Assembly (NCBI RefSeq): GCF_001014615.2
Contig: NZ_LBCQ02000004.1
Span: 124,001-188,000, forward strand
Length of the DNA: 64,000 nt
From: Aquamicrobium sp. LC103
Lineage (GTDB): Bacteria > Pseudomonadota > Alphaproteobacteria > Rhizobiales > Rhizobiaceae
Reading direction: 5' to 3'
Under the pieces are notes generated by a model. That model did not search any database, was not told the origin of the DNA, and saw nothing but the letters and a program-made list of their open reading frames with translations. Positions 1 through 8,621 of the stretch are shown here, piece after piece. Position numbers and translations under genes: made by a program. The number at the start of each line of letters is the position of its first letter. Position 1 is the first letter of the stretch.

Positions 1-1
1 G

Positions 2-2974
2 ATCGCCTCGCTCAAGACGGGCGCGACCGGCGCCGACATCCGCAGGAACCACGGCATCTCGGTGAAGCTCTCCGCGCTCCACCCGCGCTACGAGACGACG
101 CAGAAGGAGAAGATGCTGCCGGTCATGGCGGACCGGCTGCTTTCGCTGGCGCTGGCGGCGAAGGAAGCGCGGATGGGGCTCAACATCGACGCCGAGGAGG
201 CGGACCGGCTCGACCTCTCGCTCGACGTGATCGAGCGCGTGCTGGCCGAGCCCGGGCTTGCGGGCTGGGACGGCTTCGGCGTGGTGGTGCAGGCCTACGG
301 GCCGCGCGCGCCACACGTCATCGACTGGCTGCACGCGCTCGCCATGCGGCTCGACCGGCGCATCATGGTGCGCCTCGTCAAGGGCGCCTATTGGGACACC
401 GAGGTCAAGCGGGCGCAGGTGATGGGGCTCGACGGCTACCCGGTCTTCACGCGCAAGTCGAACACCGACGTCTCCTACATCGGCTGCGCGCGCAAGCTGC
501 TCGGCATGACCGACCGCATCTATCCGCAATTCGCCACGCACAACGCGCATACGGTGGCGGCCATCCTCGCCATGGCGGAGGACCGCGAGGCGTTCGAGTT
601 CCAGCGCCTGCACGGCATGGGCGAGGCGCTGCACGAGGCGGTGCGCAAGGCCGAGGGCACGCGCTGCCGCATCTATGCGCCGGTCGGCGCGCATTCCGAC
701 CTGCTCGCCTATCTGGTGCGCCGGCTTCTGGAGAACGGCGCCAACTCCTCCTTCGTGCACCAGATCGTCGACAAGGCGGTGGAAGCGGAGACGATCGCGC
801 GCGATCCGTTCGAGGCGGTGGCGGCACAGGGGCCGGCCGCGAACCCGGCCATTCCGCGCCCGGCGGACATTTTCGGCGCCGAGAGGGGAAATTCGAAGGG
901 CTGGGACATCAACGATCCGGTGACGCTGGCAGAGATCGAGAGCGCACGCGCCGCCTTCGCCGCGCCGCACGAATGGAAGGTCGGGCCTTCCAAAGCCAAG
1001 GGCCGGCCGGTCGTCAATCCCGCCAAGTCCGGCGAGATCGCGGGCCAGGTGGTCGAGGCGGGCGGGGCGGACGTGAAAAGAGCCGTCGACGCCGCCGCGA
1101 AGGCGCAGGCAGGCTGGGCCGGGCGGCCGGTCGCGGAGCGGGCGGCGATGCTCGAGCGCGCCGCGGACCTCTATGAGGCGAACGCTGTCGAATTCTTCGC
1201 GCTCTGCACCCGCGAGGCCGGCAAGACGCTCGCCGATGGCGTGGCAGAGGTGCGCGAGGCGGCCGACTTCCTGCGCTATTACGCCGGCCAGGCGGCGAAG
1301 GCCGAGCAGCATACCAGCGCGCGCGGCGTGATCGCATGCATCTCGCCCTGGAACTTTCCGCTCGCGATCTTCACCGGCCAGATCGCCGCGGCACTGGTGA
1401 CCGGAAACGCGGTGGTCGCGAAGCCCGCCGAGCAGACGCCGCTGATCGCCGCGCGCGCCGTCGCGCTGCTGCACGAGGCGGGGATTCCCGACGACGTGCT
1501 GCAATTGCTGCCGGGCGACGGGCCTTCCGTCGGCGGGCCGCTCACCGCCGACCCGCGCATCGCCGGCGTGTGTTTCACTGGCTCGACCGAGGTGGCGCGC
1601 ATGATCGAGCGCCAGATTTCGCAAACGGCGGAGCCCGATGCGATGCTGATCGCCGAGACCGGCGGCCTCAACGCGATGATCGTCGATTCCACCGCGCTTC
1701 CCGAACAGGCGGTGCGCGACATCGTCGCCTCGGCCTTCCAGAGCGCCGGCCAGCGCTGCTCGGCGCTGCGCATCCTCTACGTCCAGAAGGACGTGGAAAA
1801 GAAGATGCTGGACATGCTGCAGGGCGCGATGCGTGCGCTGAACGTCGGCGATCCGTGGAACGTCGCGAGCGATGTCGGCCCGGTGATCGACGACGAGGCG
1901 CGCACGGCGATCCTCCGCTATTGCGCCGAGATGGAGGCGAAGGGCCGGCTGATCGCCAGGCTCGATGCGCCGTCTGACGGCCGCTTCGTCGCCCCGCACA
2001 TCTTCCGCGTGTCGGGCATCGGCGAACTGGAGCGGGAGATTTTCGGACCGGTGCTGCATGTCGCGACCTTCGAGGCCGACGAAATCGACAAGGTGATTTC
2101 CGACGTCAACGCAAAGGGTTACGGCCTGACTTTCGGGCTTCACACGCGCATCGAGGCGCGCGTCCAGCGCATCGTCGACGGCATCCATGCCGGCAACATC
2201 TACGTCAACCGCAACCAGATCGGCGCGGTTGTGGGCTCGCAGCCCTTCGGCGGCGAGGGGCTTTCCGGGACCGGGCCGAAGGCCGGCGGGCCGCATTATC
2301 TGCGCCGGTTCCGAAGGGCTTCCGTGACCCCCACTCCTACCCCCTCCCCACAAGGTGGAGGGGAATATGGAGACGCGCCGACAGTGACGGCGACCATGCT
2401 GCGCGACCATCTGCCGGATCCGGCGCGCGGCGGCTGGTCGACGAGGCCGGACCGCGTGGCGGTGCTGAGAAAGCACCTGCGCGGCAAGGGCGCGGAGGCG
2501 ATCGGCGCGGCGGCAGCGATCGATTTCGGCCCGGTCGACCTGCCTGGGCCGACGGGCGAGGCGAACACGCTGCTGCTCGTGCCGCGCGGCCGCGTGCTTT
2601 GCCTCGGTCCGGACCGGGAGACGCTGTTTGCCCAGGCGATCCAGGCGCTCGCCGCCGGCAATTCCGTGCTGGCGGTTGCGCCGGGGGCGAGGGCGGCGTT
2701 GTCGCCCCTGACCGGCAAGGGCATGCCGGTCGAGGCGATCGAGGGAACGGTCGATCCCGCCGATCTCGCCGGACTGCCCGTGGATGTGGTGGCGATGGCC
2801 GCGGATGGGGAGAGGCTGCGCGTCGTGCGGCTTGCGCTGGCGGGGCGCGAGGGACCGATCGTCAGGCTGGTGGCGGCGGCGATCAATCCCTCGGCCTACG
2901 CGCATGAACGCGCCGTCTGCGTCGACACGACGGCCGCGGGCGGCAATGCCAGCCTGCTGGCGGGCGCGGAGTAG
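2..2974 (+). CDS. putA: Bifunctional proline dehydrogenase / L-glutamate-gamma-semialdehyde dehydrogenase (3' part)
   Basis: Oxidises proline to glutamate in two steps (FAD-dependent proline dehydrogenase, then NAD-dependent P5C dehydrogenase). The frame is open from the first bases, so the 5' end lies outside the window. ProDH motifs visible are RLVKGAYWDTEVKRAQ, YPQFATHNAHT and the RRLLENGANSSFVHQ segment. The aldehyde dehydrogenase half has ISPWNFPLAIF, FTGSTEVAR, the ETGG glutamate loop and the catalytic cysteine in SAGQRCSALR. A C-terminal domain of about 200 residues ends in TAAGGNASLLAGAE, the usual PutA ending, so the 3' end is complete. Between the ALDH domain (GGPHYLRRF) and the C-terminal domain there is an unusual Pro/Gly insert, TPTPTPSPQGGGEYG, encoded by a palindromic repeat. 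No autoregulatory DNA-binding domain can be judged because the start is missing. Confidence 0.96.
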   Translation: MASLKTGATGADIRRNHGISVKLSALHPRYETTQKEKMLPVMADRLLSLALAAKEARMGLNIDAEEADRLDLSLDVIERVLAEPGLAGWDGFGVVVQAYGPRAPHVIDWLHALAMRLDRRIMVRLVKGAYWDTEVKRAQVMGLDGYPVFTRKSNTDVSYIGCARKLLGMTDRIYPQFATHNAHTVAAILAMAEDREAFEFQRLHGMGEALHEAVRKAEGTRCRIYAPVGAHSDLLAYLVRRLLENGANSSFVHQIVDKAVEAETIARDPFEAVAAQGPAANPAIPRPADIFGAERGNSKGWDINDPVTLAEIESARAAFAAPHEWKVGPSKAKGRPVVNPAKSGEIAGQVVEAGGADVKRAVDAAAKAQAGWAGRPVAERAAMLERAADLYEANAVEFFALCTREAGKTLADGVAEVREAADFLRYYAGQAAKAEQHTSARGVIACISPWNFPLAIFTGQIAAALVTGNAVVAKPAEQTPLIAARAVALLHEAGIPDDVLQLLPGDGPSVGGPLTADPRIAGVCFTGSTEVARMIERQISQTAEPDAMLIAETGGLNAMIVDSTALPEQAVRDIVASAFQSAGQRCSALRILYVQKDVEKKMLDMLQGAMRALNVGDPWNVASDVGPVIDDEARTAILRYCAEMEAKGRLIARLDAPSDGRFVAPHIFRVSGIGELEREIFGPVLHVATFEADEIDKVISDVNAKGYGLTFGLHTRIEARVQRIVDGIHAGNIYVNRNQIGAVVGSQPFGGEGLSGTGPKAGGPHYLRRFRRASVTPTPTPSPQGGGEYGDAPTVTATMLRDHLPDPARGGWSTRPDRVAVLRKHLRGKGAEAIGAAAAIDFGPVDLPGPTGEANTLLLVPRGRVLCLGPDRETLFAQAIQALAAGNSVLAVAPGARAALSPLTGKGMPVEAIEGTVDPADLAGLPVDVVAMAADGERLRVVRLALAGREGPIVRLVAAAINPSAYAHERAVCVDTTAAGGNASLLAGAE
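2325..2370 (+). repeat. REP-like palindromic repeat inside putA
   Basis: The core is CCCCTCC, a 9-nt spacer, then GGAGGGG (2341-2363), preceded by a C-rich flank. It is translated in frame as TPTPTPSPQGGG between the ALDH and C-terminal domains of PutA. From general knowledge, GC-rich palindromes of this form (CTCCCC...GGGGAG) are abundant intergenic repeats in Rhizobiales. That this is such a repeat inserted into a gene is inference. Its length is compatible with keeping the frame open. Confidence 0.65.
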
Positions 2975-3271
2975 GGGCAAGCCCTTCCCACGCTGCGTAT
3001 GGCCGTGTTTGGCGGACGGAGAGACGCTTGCCCTTCATCGCCCTGGGCGGTTCCACTCCGCGACAGGTGAGGATTTGCTCCCCCGCCCCGCTTCGCAGGG
3101 GAGGACCCGGGTTGCGGGCGGCCGCATCGGACAGCCGCCGTTTACGAGAGGCGAAGGACGTGCGCCGGCGGCTCGGGCAGCAACGGCGCTGAAGGCGGAA
3201 GTGCGCCGCCCCGCTGTCCGAGGAGAGGTGCCGGCAGCGAGGAGCGCTGCGCCGGCACGGAGACTGCCTCT
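2975..3271. other. Intergenic region after putA, no gene recognised
   Basis: This is 297 bases between putA and the convergent monooxygenase gene. It includes a GC-rich imperfect palindrome at about 3079-3104 (CTCCCC, a spacer, then GGGGAG), similar in style to the repeat inside putA. No believable coding sequence or RNA gene was seen. Confidence 0.5.
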
Positions 3272-3586
3272 CTACGCCCCTTCGACGACCGAGAAACCCT
3301 CGAACTGGGGATGGCCGATATAGGCCGGCTTGGTGGTACCGGCGTTCCTGTGCGCGTCGCGGAAATTCTGCGATTTGGTCCAGGCGACGAAATCTTCGTA
3401 GCTTTCCCAGACCGTGTGCGAGGCGAACAGCGTGTAGCCTTCCTCCTCGTTGGCCGGGCCGCGCAGCAGGTGGAAATCCCGGAAGCCCTTCATCTCGGAG
3501 AGCTTCGAATCGCGGTTCTTCCAGATGTTCTCGAAATCCTCTTCCGAGCCGTTCCTTACCTTGAAGCGGTTCATGGCGATGTACAT
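3272..3586 (-). CDS. IsdG/HmuQ-type haem-degrading monooxygenase (ABM domain)
   Basis: This 104-residue single-domain antibiotic-biosynthesis-monooxygenase fold protein probably opens the porphyrin ring of imported haem to release iron. Asn6 (AMNRF), Trp69 (FVAWTK) and His79 (RDAHRN) fit the spacing of the Asn-Trp-His triad of IsdG/IsdI haem oxygenases. It lies 22 nt downstream of a small unknown gene and on the same strand as the haem receptor gene hmuR. The start at 3586 is preceded by AAGGGAAGAACGTC; an internal ATG at codon 5 is possible. Position and triad argue for haem degradation rather than quinol oxidation, but activity is inferred. Confidence in the fold is high. Confidence 0.85.
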   Translation of the reverse strand: MYIAMNRFKVRNGSEEDFENIWKNRDSKLSEMKGFRDFHLLRGPANEEEGYTLFASHTVWESYEDFVAWTKSQNFRDAHRNAGTTKPAYIGHPQFEGFSVVEGA

Positions 3587-3608
3587 GACGTTCTTCCCTT
3601 TTCGGTTT

Positions 3609-3884
3609 TCAGGTTTTCGAGCGCTTTTCGGCCGATCCGGCCCAATCCTTCAGCCGGACGACGTTGTCGGGCAGCGTTTCCGGCATTTTTCCCCGCGGGA
3701 AAGGCCCCGACTGGACCATGCCGTCATCGCGCTTCGCCTCCAATTCGACGACCTCCGGCGAGCGCGCGGCACGCTTTTCAAGCAGCTCGCGCAGTTCGGG
3801 CAGGAGCCCGTCGCCGCCGGCGGCCATATGGTGAAGTGCGATAAGTCCAGACATCTGCATATCCATTAAAGCGCGTCGGCGCAT
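3609..3884 (-). CDS. Small hypothetical protein in haem locus
   Basis: A 91-residue soluble protein that I do not recognise. It lacks a signal peptide and membrane segment, is rich in charged residues, has a helix-forming middle (LLPELRELLEKRAARSPEVVELEAKRDD) and ends in a basic tail. It sits between hmuR and the haem monooxygenase on the minus strand, with short gaps of 145 and 22 nt, so it is probably co-transcribed with them. The start is uncertain: ATG at 3884 follows GAGAAACAACG, with further in-frame ATGs at codons 7, 9 and 11. Function is unknown; a role in haem or iron handling is suggested only by neighbours. Confidence 0.55.
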   Translation of the reverse strand: MRRRALMDMQMSGLIALHHMAAGGDGLLPELRELLEKRAARSPEVVELEAKRDDGMVQSGPFPRGKMPETLPDNVVRLKDWAGSAEKRSKT

Positions 3885-4028
3885 CGTTGTTTCTCATGAT
3901 TGCGGGCGGGCAGGGCGGACACGTTGTCGCGTCCTCTCTGCCTCGCCCGCGCAGCCGCCATTCGCACCGCCGCGGTCAGAAACGGCCTCGAATGTCGTGG
4001 CTGCGACCGCGACCTTCAAGCGTGGCCC

Positions 4029-6218
4029 TCAGTAGTCGAACTGCTTCGACAGCGTGATCTTGAAGGTCCTGCCCTTGGAGGCCTCGTTGTGGAGGAACTC
4101 CTTGTACTGGGTGTCGAAGATGTTATCGACGCCGCCGATGACCTCCCATCCGCGGAACCTTCCCTCCTGAGGCGTCCAGCTCACGAACACGTCGTGCACG
4201 TCGAACGCCTTGGCGAAGCGCGTCGAAGAACTGGCCCAGTCCGCCTCGCTGGAGCGGCGCGCCTTGTCCTGCGGGCCGGAGACGAAGCGGGCCTTCCAGC
4301 CGAACTTCAGATCGTGCTGCGGCACCTTGCCGCCGAGCGTGAAGGCGAGCTCGTGCGGCGCGACCGAGGTGAGGTAATCGCCCGTATCCTTGTTCTTGCC
4401 GATCGTGTGCGTGTAGCTGGCGTTGGCGAAGAAGTAGTCGGAATCGTAGGCGAGCTCCAGTTCGGCGCCGTAGATGCGCGCCGCGTCGATGTTCATGTAA
4501 TGCTCGAAATAGCTGCCGTCCGGGCCGCAGAGCCGGGCAGCCGTGCGGCAGCTCACGATCAGATCGGAGATGTCGTTGTAGAAGCCGGTGGTCTTGAACT
4601 GGATGCCGTCGCCAGGCTGGACCAGATCGAAGGCCGAGACGGCGAAGCCGGCCTCGTAGCTGTTCGACTTCTCCTTCTTCAGTCCGTAGCTCGGTGCGAA
4701 GGTGGTGGAGAAGACCTCGTCGAGCGTCGGGAATCGCTCGGTGTGGGCGATCGAGCCGAACACCGCGAAATTGTCGTTGAACTTGTAATGCGCCGCGATC
4801 TTGGGCGAGACGGCCCAATCGTCCGTGCTGTCGGAGAGGCCGGTGGTCTCGTCCGGCTTCAGCCTGCGCCAGTCGACGCGGATGCCGGGAATGAGCGTCA
4901 GCCTGTCATCCCAGATGAACTCGTTCTGCACGAACAGCCCGGTCTTCAGGTCGGTGCCTTCCGGGTGGTGCGGGTGGTTGAAGGGGTTGCCCAGCGGATC
5001 GAAGGCCTCGGCGCTGCGAACCTGATAGGCGGTCTGCCAGCCATAGGTGAGGAAGTTCTCCCAATTGTCGCCACGCCATTCGCTGGTGTTTTCGAGGTTG
5101 AACTGCCAGGTCTCGTAGGCGTAGTCGGCGTCGCAGAAGGTTTCCGCGCCGGGCACGCCGCAGACGAAGCCCATGGACGGGATGCCGGTCGCATTGGTCT
5201 GCTCGACGCTGGTACGCGAGTAGGAAGCGGAAGCCTTGACGTTCAGCATGTCGTTGTCGGAGAACGGGTTCTCGTAGGAGAGGACGGCCGTGCGGTCGAT
5301 GACGTGGCGATCGACCGTGCCGAAACCGCTGACCGAGCCGCCGGAAAGCGGGCCGCCGATCTGGGCGTAGTCCTGGTCGTCGGCCTGCGAATCCCATTGC
5401 TGGTACGAGGCGCGGAGCGTGCCTTCCTCGCCGACCTTCATGGTGGCCTTGGCGAGACCCGACCAGGCTTCGAAATTCGAGCTGGCGATCTCGGTGCCAT
5501 TGCCGGTCACGTAAGGATCGGCGCTGCGGTAGTTGCCTGCGAGCAGGAAGTCGAAGCGCTCAGAGAAACGGTGGGCGACGAGCGCCGAGCCGAGCCAGCC
5601 GTTCTTGTTGTCGTTGAAGCTGCCCTTCAGCCTGACCGCGCCGTTGGCGCCGTCGGCGATGAAATCGGCGGCGTCCTTGGTGGTGAAATTGATGACACCG
5701 CCGAGCGCGCCGGAGCCATAGAGGGTGGAGGAGGCCGGTCCGCGCAGCACCTCGACCCTCTTGAAGAGTTCAGGATCGGTGAACAGGCCGCCCATGCGGT
5801 ACTGCTCGTAATATTTGTTCGCCCCGTCGACCGTGACGATGATGCGGCCTTCCTCGCCGGCGGCTTCCGGCGCGCCGATGCCGCGGATGTTGAAGCCCTG
5901 GCCGAAGACGCGGTCGGAACCGACTGTGTTGACGCCGGGAATCCCGCGCAGCACGTCTCCCACCGTCGTCGCCTGCTCGAGGTCGATGTCCTCCTGCTCC
6001 ACGACGCTGACCGACTGGGGCGTGTCGATCGCGACCTTCTCGACGCCGGCACCGACGACGATGCGCTGCAGCAGCGTCACGCGTCCCTGCTTGTCCTGCT
6101 CATTTGTCACCGCTTCCCCGGTCGCGGCGTCCTGCGCCGAAACCTGCATCGTCCCCGCCACGATGGCGATTGCCGCTCCACCTAGCAGAACGGTCGAATT
6201 GCGAGCCACCAGCCCCAT
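4029..6218 (-). CDS. hmuR: TonB-dependent haem/haemoglobin outer-membrane receptor
   Basis: An outer-membrane beta-barrel that binds haem or haemoproteins and passes haem to the periplasm using TonB energy. The chosen ATG at 6218 has AGGAG about nine bases upstream and begins a signal peptide (MGLVARNSTVLLGGAAIAIVAG...) cleaved near VSAQ. An in-frame ATG at 6329 would add 37 hydrophilic residues before the signal peptide and is rejected. The TonB box/plug region follows (RIVVGAG, SVVEQEDID, GDVLRGIPGV, FNIRGIG, RVEVLRGPASSTLYGSGALGGVINF). The C terminus ends in aromatic FDY as in barrel proteins. The length of 729 residues fits the haem/haemoglobin receptor family (HmuR/ShmR/BhuR). It is divergent from hmuP across an IRO-box region, pointing to iron repression by RirA. 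Confidence 0.93.
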   Translation of the reverse strand: MGLVARNSTVLLGGAAIAIVAGTMQVSAQDAATGEAVTNEQDKQGRVTLLQRIVVGAGVEKVAIDTPQSVSVVEQEDIDLEQATTVGDVLRGIPGVNTVGSDRVFGQGFNIRGIGAPEAAGEEGRIIVTVDGANKYYEQYRMGGLFTDPELFKRVEVLRGPASSTLYGSGALGGVINFTTKDAADFIADGANGAVRLKGSFNDNKNGWLGSALVAHRFSERFDFLLAGNYRSADPYVTGNGTEIASSNFEAWSGLAKATMKVGEEGTLRASYQQWDSQADDQDYAQIGGPLSGGSVSGFGTVDRHVIDRTAVLSYENPFSDNDMLNVKASASYSRTSVEQTNATGIPSMGFVCGVPGAETFCDADYAYETWQFNLENTSEWRGDNWENFLTYGWQTAYQVRSAEAFDPLGNPFNHPHHPEGTDLKTGLFVQNEFIWDDRLTLIPGIRVDWRRLKPDETTGLSDSTDDWAVSPKIAAHYKFNDNFAVFGSIAHTERFPTLDEVFSTTFAPSYGLKKEKSNSYEAGFAVSAFDLVQPGDGIQFKTTGFYNDISDLIVSCRTAARLCGPDGSYFEHYMNIDAARIYGAELELAYDSDYFFANASYTHTIGKNKDTGDYLTSVAPHELAFTLGGKVPQHDLKFGWKARFVSGPQDKARRSSEADWASSSTRFAKAFDVHDVFVSWTPQEGRFRGWEVIGGVDNIFDTQYKEFLHNEASKGRTFKITLSKQFDY

Positions 6219-6326
6219 CTCTCCAAGCTCCTGAATCTCTGGTTGTCGCTGGCTGGCGTCACGCTCGCTCGCGTCATAATCCGTGCCGGAGGAATAATGT
6301 TGAGTAATTAACTCCGGTATTGCGCT

Positions 6327-6353
6327 CACTAATAAACCTGATAATTAGTGTCA
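6327..6353. promoter_or_regulatory. Candidate RirA IRO box and overlapping inverted repeat (hmuR/hmuP)
   Basis: Bases 6339-6353 read TGA-TAATTAGTG-TCA, matching the rhizobial iron-responsive operator pattern TGA-N9-TCA bound by RirA. Overlapping it is a perfect inverted repeat, CACTAAT (6327-6333) and ATTAGTG (6344-6350), spaced by 10 nt. The site lies in the 210-nt gap between divergent hmuR and hmuP, and rirA itself is 4 kb away. The short consensus has a real chance-match rate, so support comes mainly from context. Confidence 0.6.
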
Positions 6354-6428
6354 AGAAATCAATTGCCGGGTTCAGCACGCGTCAAAGCCAGCCAATCGCA
6401 GTTTCGGTGCATCAGAAGGATCAATGCC

Positions 6429-6632
6429 GTGAACAGCTACAGCACTTTCAACCAGCCGCATTTCCGTCGTCCCGCCGCCGGCGCGCAAGCCGAGGTCTCG
6501 CTTCGCCCGGCGACACGGGTCGTCAGCAGCGATTCGCTCTTCCGCGGTTCCTACGAGATCGGGATCGAGCATCATGGCGCGATGTACCGGCTGAAGATCA
6601 CCCGCCAGGGCAAGCTCATACTCAACAAGTAA
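6429..6632 (+). CDS. hmuP: Haemin uptake protein HmuP/HemP
   Basis: A 67-residue protein whose C-terminal half (SSDSLFRGSYEIGIEHHGAMYRL, then KITRQGKLILNK) is the HemP/HmuP family core. In Sinorhizobium and Bradyrhizobium HmuP is a regulatory co-factor needed for expression of the haem receptor. The GTG at 6429 is chosen because AGAAGGA sits eight bases upstream; a longer frame from 6348 would start within the operator region. It is the first gene of hmuPSTUV, and its stop is five bases from the hmuS ATG. Likely iron-repressed through the IRO box at 6339. Confidence 0.88.
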   Translation: MNSYSTFNQPHFRRPAAGAQAEVSLRPATRVVSSDSLFRGSYEIGIEHHGAMYRLKITRQGKLILNK

Positions 6633-6637
6633 GGTGC

Positions 6638-7699
6638 ATGATGACGGTTTCACCGAAGCCGGCGCCGGGGGAAATCCGCCGCGCACGATTGGACAATCCG
6701 AAGATGCGGGAACGCGAGCTCGCGGTCTCGCTCGGCATTTCGGAGGCGGATTTCGTCGCCGCGCATTGCGGTGAAGGGGTCGCGCGGATCGAACCGCGCG
6801 TGAACGACATCCTGCCGAGGCTCGGCGGTCTCGGCGAGGTCATGGCGCTGACCCGCAACGAAAGCGCCGTGCACGAAAAGATCGGCGTCTACGAGAAGAT
6901 TTCCACGGGTGAGCATGCCTCGCTCGTGCTCGGCTCGCAGATCGACCTGCGCATCTTCCCGAAAAGCTGGGCCTTCGGCTTCGCGGTCGAGAAAAGCGAC
7001 GGAAACGAGCTGCGGCGCAGCCTGCAGTTCTTCGACAAGACGGGCGAGGCGGTGCACAAGGTGCATCTGCGGCCGGATTCGGACATCACCGCCTATGAAA
7101 ACCTGGTGTCGGATTTTCTGAGCGCCGACCAGTCGCAGACCATCGAGACGTCGGCGATCTCGGCGGCCGAGCCTCTGGCCGCGGCGGCGGAGGCCGGCGC
7201 GCGGGAGCTACGCGAGCGATGGGGCGCGATGACGGACGTGCATCAGTTCTTCGGCATGCTGAAGGCGCTGAAGCTCGAGCGGCGTCAGGCGCTCGCCATG
7301 GTGGGCGAGGACTATGCCTGGCAGCTCGACGGCGACGCGCTCGGCGCGATGATGAACCATGCGGTCCAGGAAGTGATTCCGATCATGTGCTTCGTCGGCA
7401 ATCGCGGCTGCATCCAGATCCATACCGGGCCGATCGCCAATGTGAAGTCGATGGGACCATGGATCAACGTGCTCGATCCGACCTTCCATCTGCACCTGCG
7501 GCTCGACCATGTCCGCGAGGTCTGGGCGGTGCGCAAGCCGAGCAAGGACGGCTACATAACCTCGCTCGAGGCCTATGACGCCGGCAACCAGCTCATCATC
7601 CAGTTCTTCGGCGAACGCCACGAAGGCGAGACCGAGCGCGAGGACTGGCGGATGATCGCCGAGAACCTGCCGCGCCTTCCACGTTCGACGGCAGCCTGA
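6638..7699 (+). CDS. hmuS: Haemin-degrading/haem-trafficking factor HmuS
   Basis: A cytoplasmic haem-binding protein of the HmuS/ChuS/PhuS family, which receives haem from the ABC importer and delivers or degrades it. The 353 residues match the family length with its two repeated halves: an N-terminal LGGLGEVMALTRNESAVHEK segment and a C-terminal NRGCIQIHTGPIANVK...WINVLDPTFHLHLR segment carrying family-type His residues. Two adjacent ATGs (6638 and 6641) follow TAAGGTGC. It lies between hmuP and hmuT in a tight operon (12 nt to hmuT). Whether it has true haem oxygenase activity differs among homologues and cannot be read from sequence. Confidence 0.92.
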   Translation: MMTVSPKPAPGEIRRARLDNPKMRERELAVSLGISEADFVAAHCGEGVARIEPRVNDILPRLGGLGEVMALTRNESAVHEKIGVYEKISTGEHASLVLGSQIDLRIFPKSWAFGFAVEKSDGNELRRSLQFFDKTGEAVHKVHLRPDSDITAYENLVSDFLSADQSQTIETSAISAAEPLAAAAEAGARELRERWGAMTDVHQFFGMLKALKLERRQALAMVGEDYAWQLDGDALGAMMNHAVQEVIPIMCFVGNRGCIQIHTGPIANVKSMGPWINVLDPTFHLHLRLDHVREVWAVRKPSKDGYITSLEAYDAGNQLIIQFFGERHEGETEREDWRMIAENLPRLPRSTAA

Positions 7700-7711
7700 G
7701 GAGGCAACCCG

Positions 7712-8608
7712 ATGAAGTCCTTGAATAGAAATACGCTGCGCGTCGCCGCGCTCGCCGGCGCATTGCTCGCCGCGACCTCGGCCGGTCTGGCGAACGAAGT
7801 ACAGCCGCAGGAGGTCCATGACGCGTCGCGCGTGGTGGCCGTCGGCGGCTCGATCACCGAGATCGTCTATGCGCTCGGCGAGGAAGGCCGGCTGATCGCC
7901 CGGGATTCGACCAGCGTCTTTCCGGATGCCGCGCTGAAGCTGCCCGATGTCGGCTATATGCGCGCGCTTTCGCCCGAAGGCGTGCTGTCGGTCGATCCGA
8001 CGCTGATACTCGCGCTCGAGGGCAGCGGCCCGCCGGAAGCCGTCGAGGTGCTGCGCAAGGCGAGCGTCCCGATGGTCACGGTGCCTGAGAAATTCGACCG
8101 CGAAGGCATATTGGAGAAGATCCGCATCGTCGGCGAGACGCTCGATGTCGAGGAGAAGGCGCGTGCGCTGGCCGACGACGTCGACAAGGATATCCAGGCG
8201 GCCGAGAAGGCCACCGGCAGCATAGAGAGCCGCCGCAAGGTGCTGTTCGTCATCAGCATGCAGGGCGGCCGCATCATGGCGTCGGGCACGGGCACGGCCG
8301 CCGACGGCATCATCAGGATGGCGGGCGGCGACAACGTGATCTCGGATTTCTCCGGCTACAAGCAGCTCACCGACGAAGCGGTGATCTCGGCCGCGCCGGA
8401 AATCATCCTGATGATGGACCGCGGCGCGTCGCTGGATGCGCCGAACCAGGAACTGCTGTCGCATCCGGCCATCGCGCCGACGCCCGCGGGCAAGGACGGC
8501 AAGGTGATCCGGATGGACGGGGCGTATCTGCTGGGCTTCGGTCCGCGCACGGCCGCCGCGGTGCGCGACCTCTCGGCCGCGCTCTACGGCGAAACGATCC
8601 AGAACTGA
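7712..8608 (+). CDS. hmuT: Haemin ABC transporter periplasmic binding protein
   Basis: A 298-residue class III periplasmic binding protein that carries haem from HmuR to the inner-membrane permease. The signal peptide is MKSLNRNTLRVAALAGALLAATSAGLA. The mature start has RVVAVGGSITEIVYALGEEGRLIARDSTS, the typical BtuF/HmuT fold opening, and the C-terminal GPRTAAAVRDLSAALYG helix is family-typical. ATG at 7712 follows GAGGCAACCC. It is the third gene of hmuPSTUV, 13 nt before hmuU. Confidence 0.93.
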   Translation: MKSLNRNTLRVAALAGALLAATSAGLANEVQPQEVHDASRVVAVGGSITEIVYALGEEGRLIARDSTSVFPDAALKLPDVGYMRALSPEGVLSVDPTLILALEGSGPPEAVEVLRKASVPMVTVPEKFDREGILEKIRIVGETLDVEEKARALADDVDKDIQAAEKATGSIESRRKVLFVISMQGGRIMASGTGTAADGIIRMAGGDNVISDFSGYKQLTDEAVISAAPEIILMMDRGASLDAPNQELLSHPAIAPTPAGKDGKVIRMDGAYLLGFGPRTAAAVRDLSAALYGETIQN

Positions 8609-8621
8609 GCGGACGGGAAAA

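Noticed and set aside
3071-3110. Possible terminator after putA
   Set aside because: The stem is imperfect and not followed by a T-tract. It resembles the dispersed GC-rich repeats more than a terminator.
3900-6185. Long open frame (over 700 codons) on the plus strand opposite hmuR
   Set aside because: The antisense frame to a clear TonB-dependent receptor gene is open because of GC-rich codon bias. It has no recognisable domain and a composition typical of shadow translation.
6219-6329. Upstream in-frame start for hmuR
   Set aside because: It would put 37 hydrophilic residues before a good signal peptide. The ATG at 6218 has a proper ribosome-binding site.
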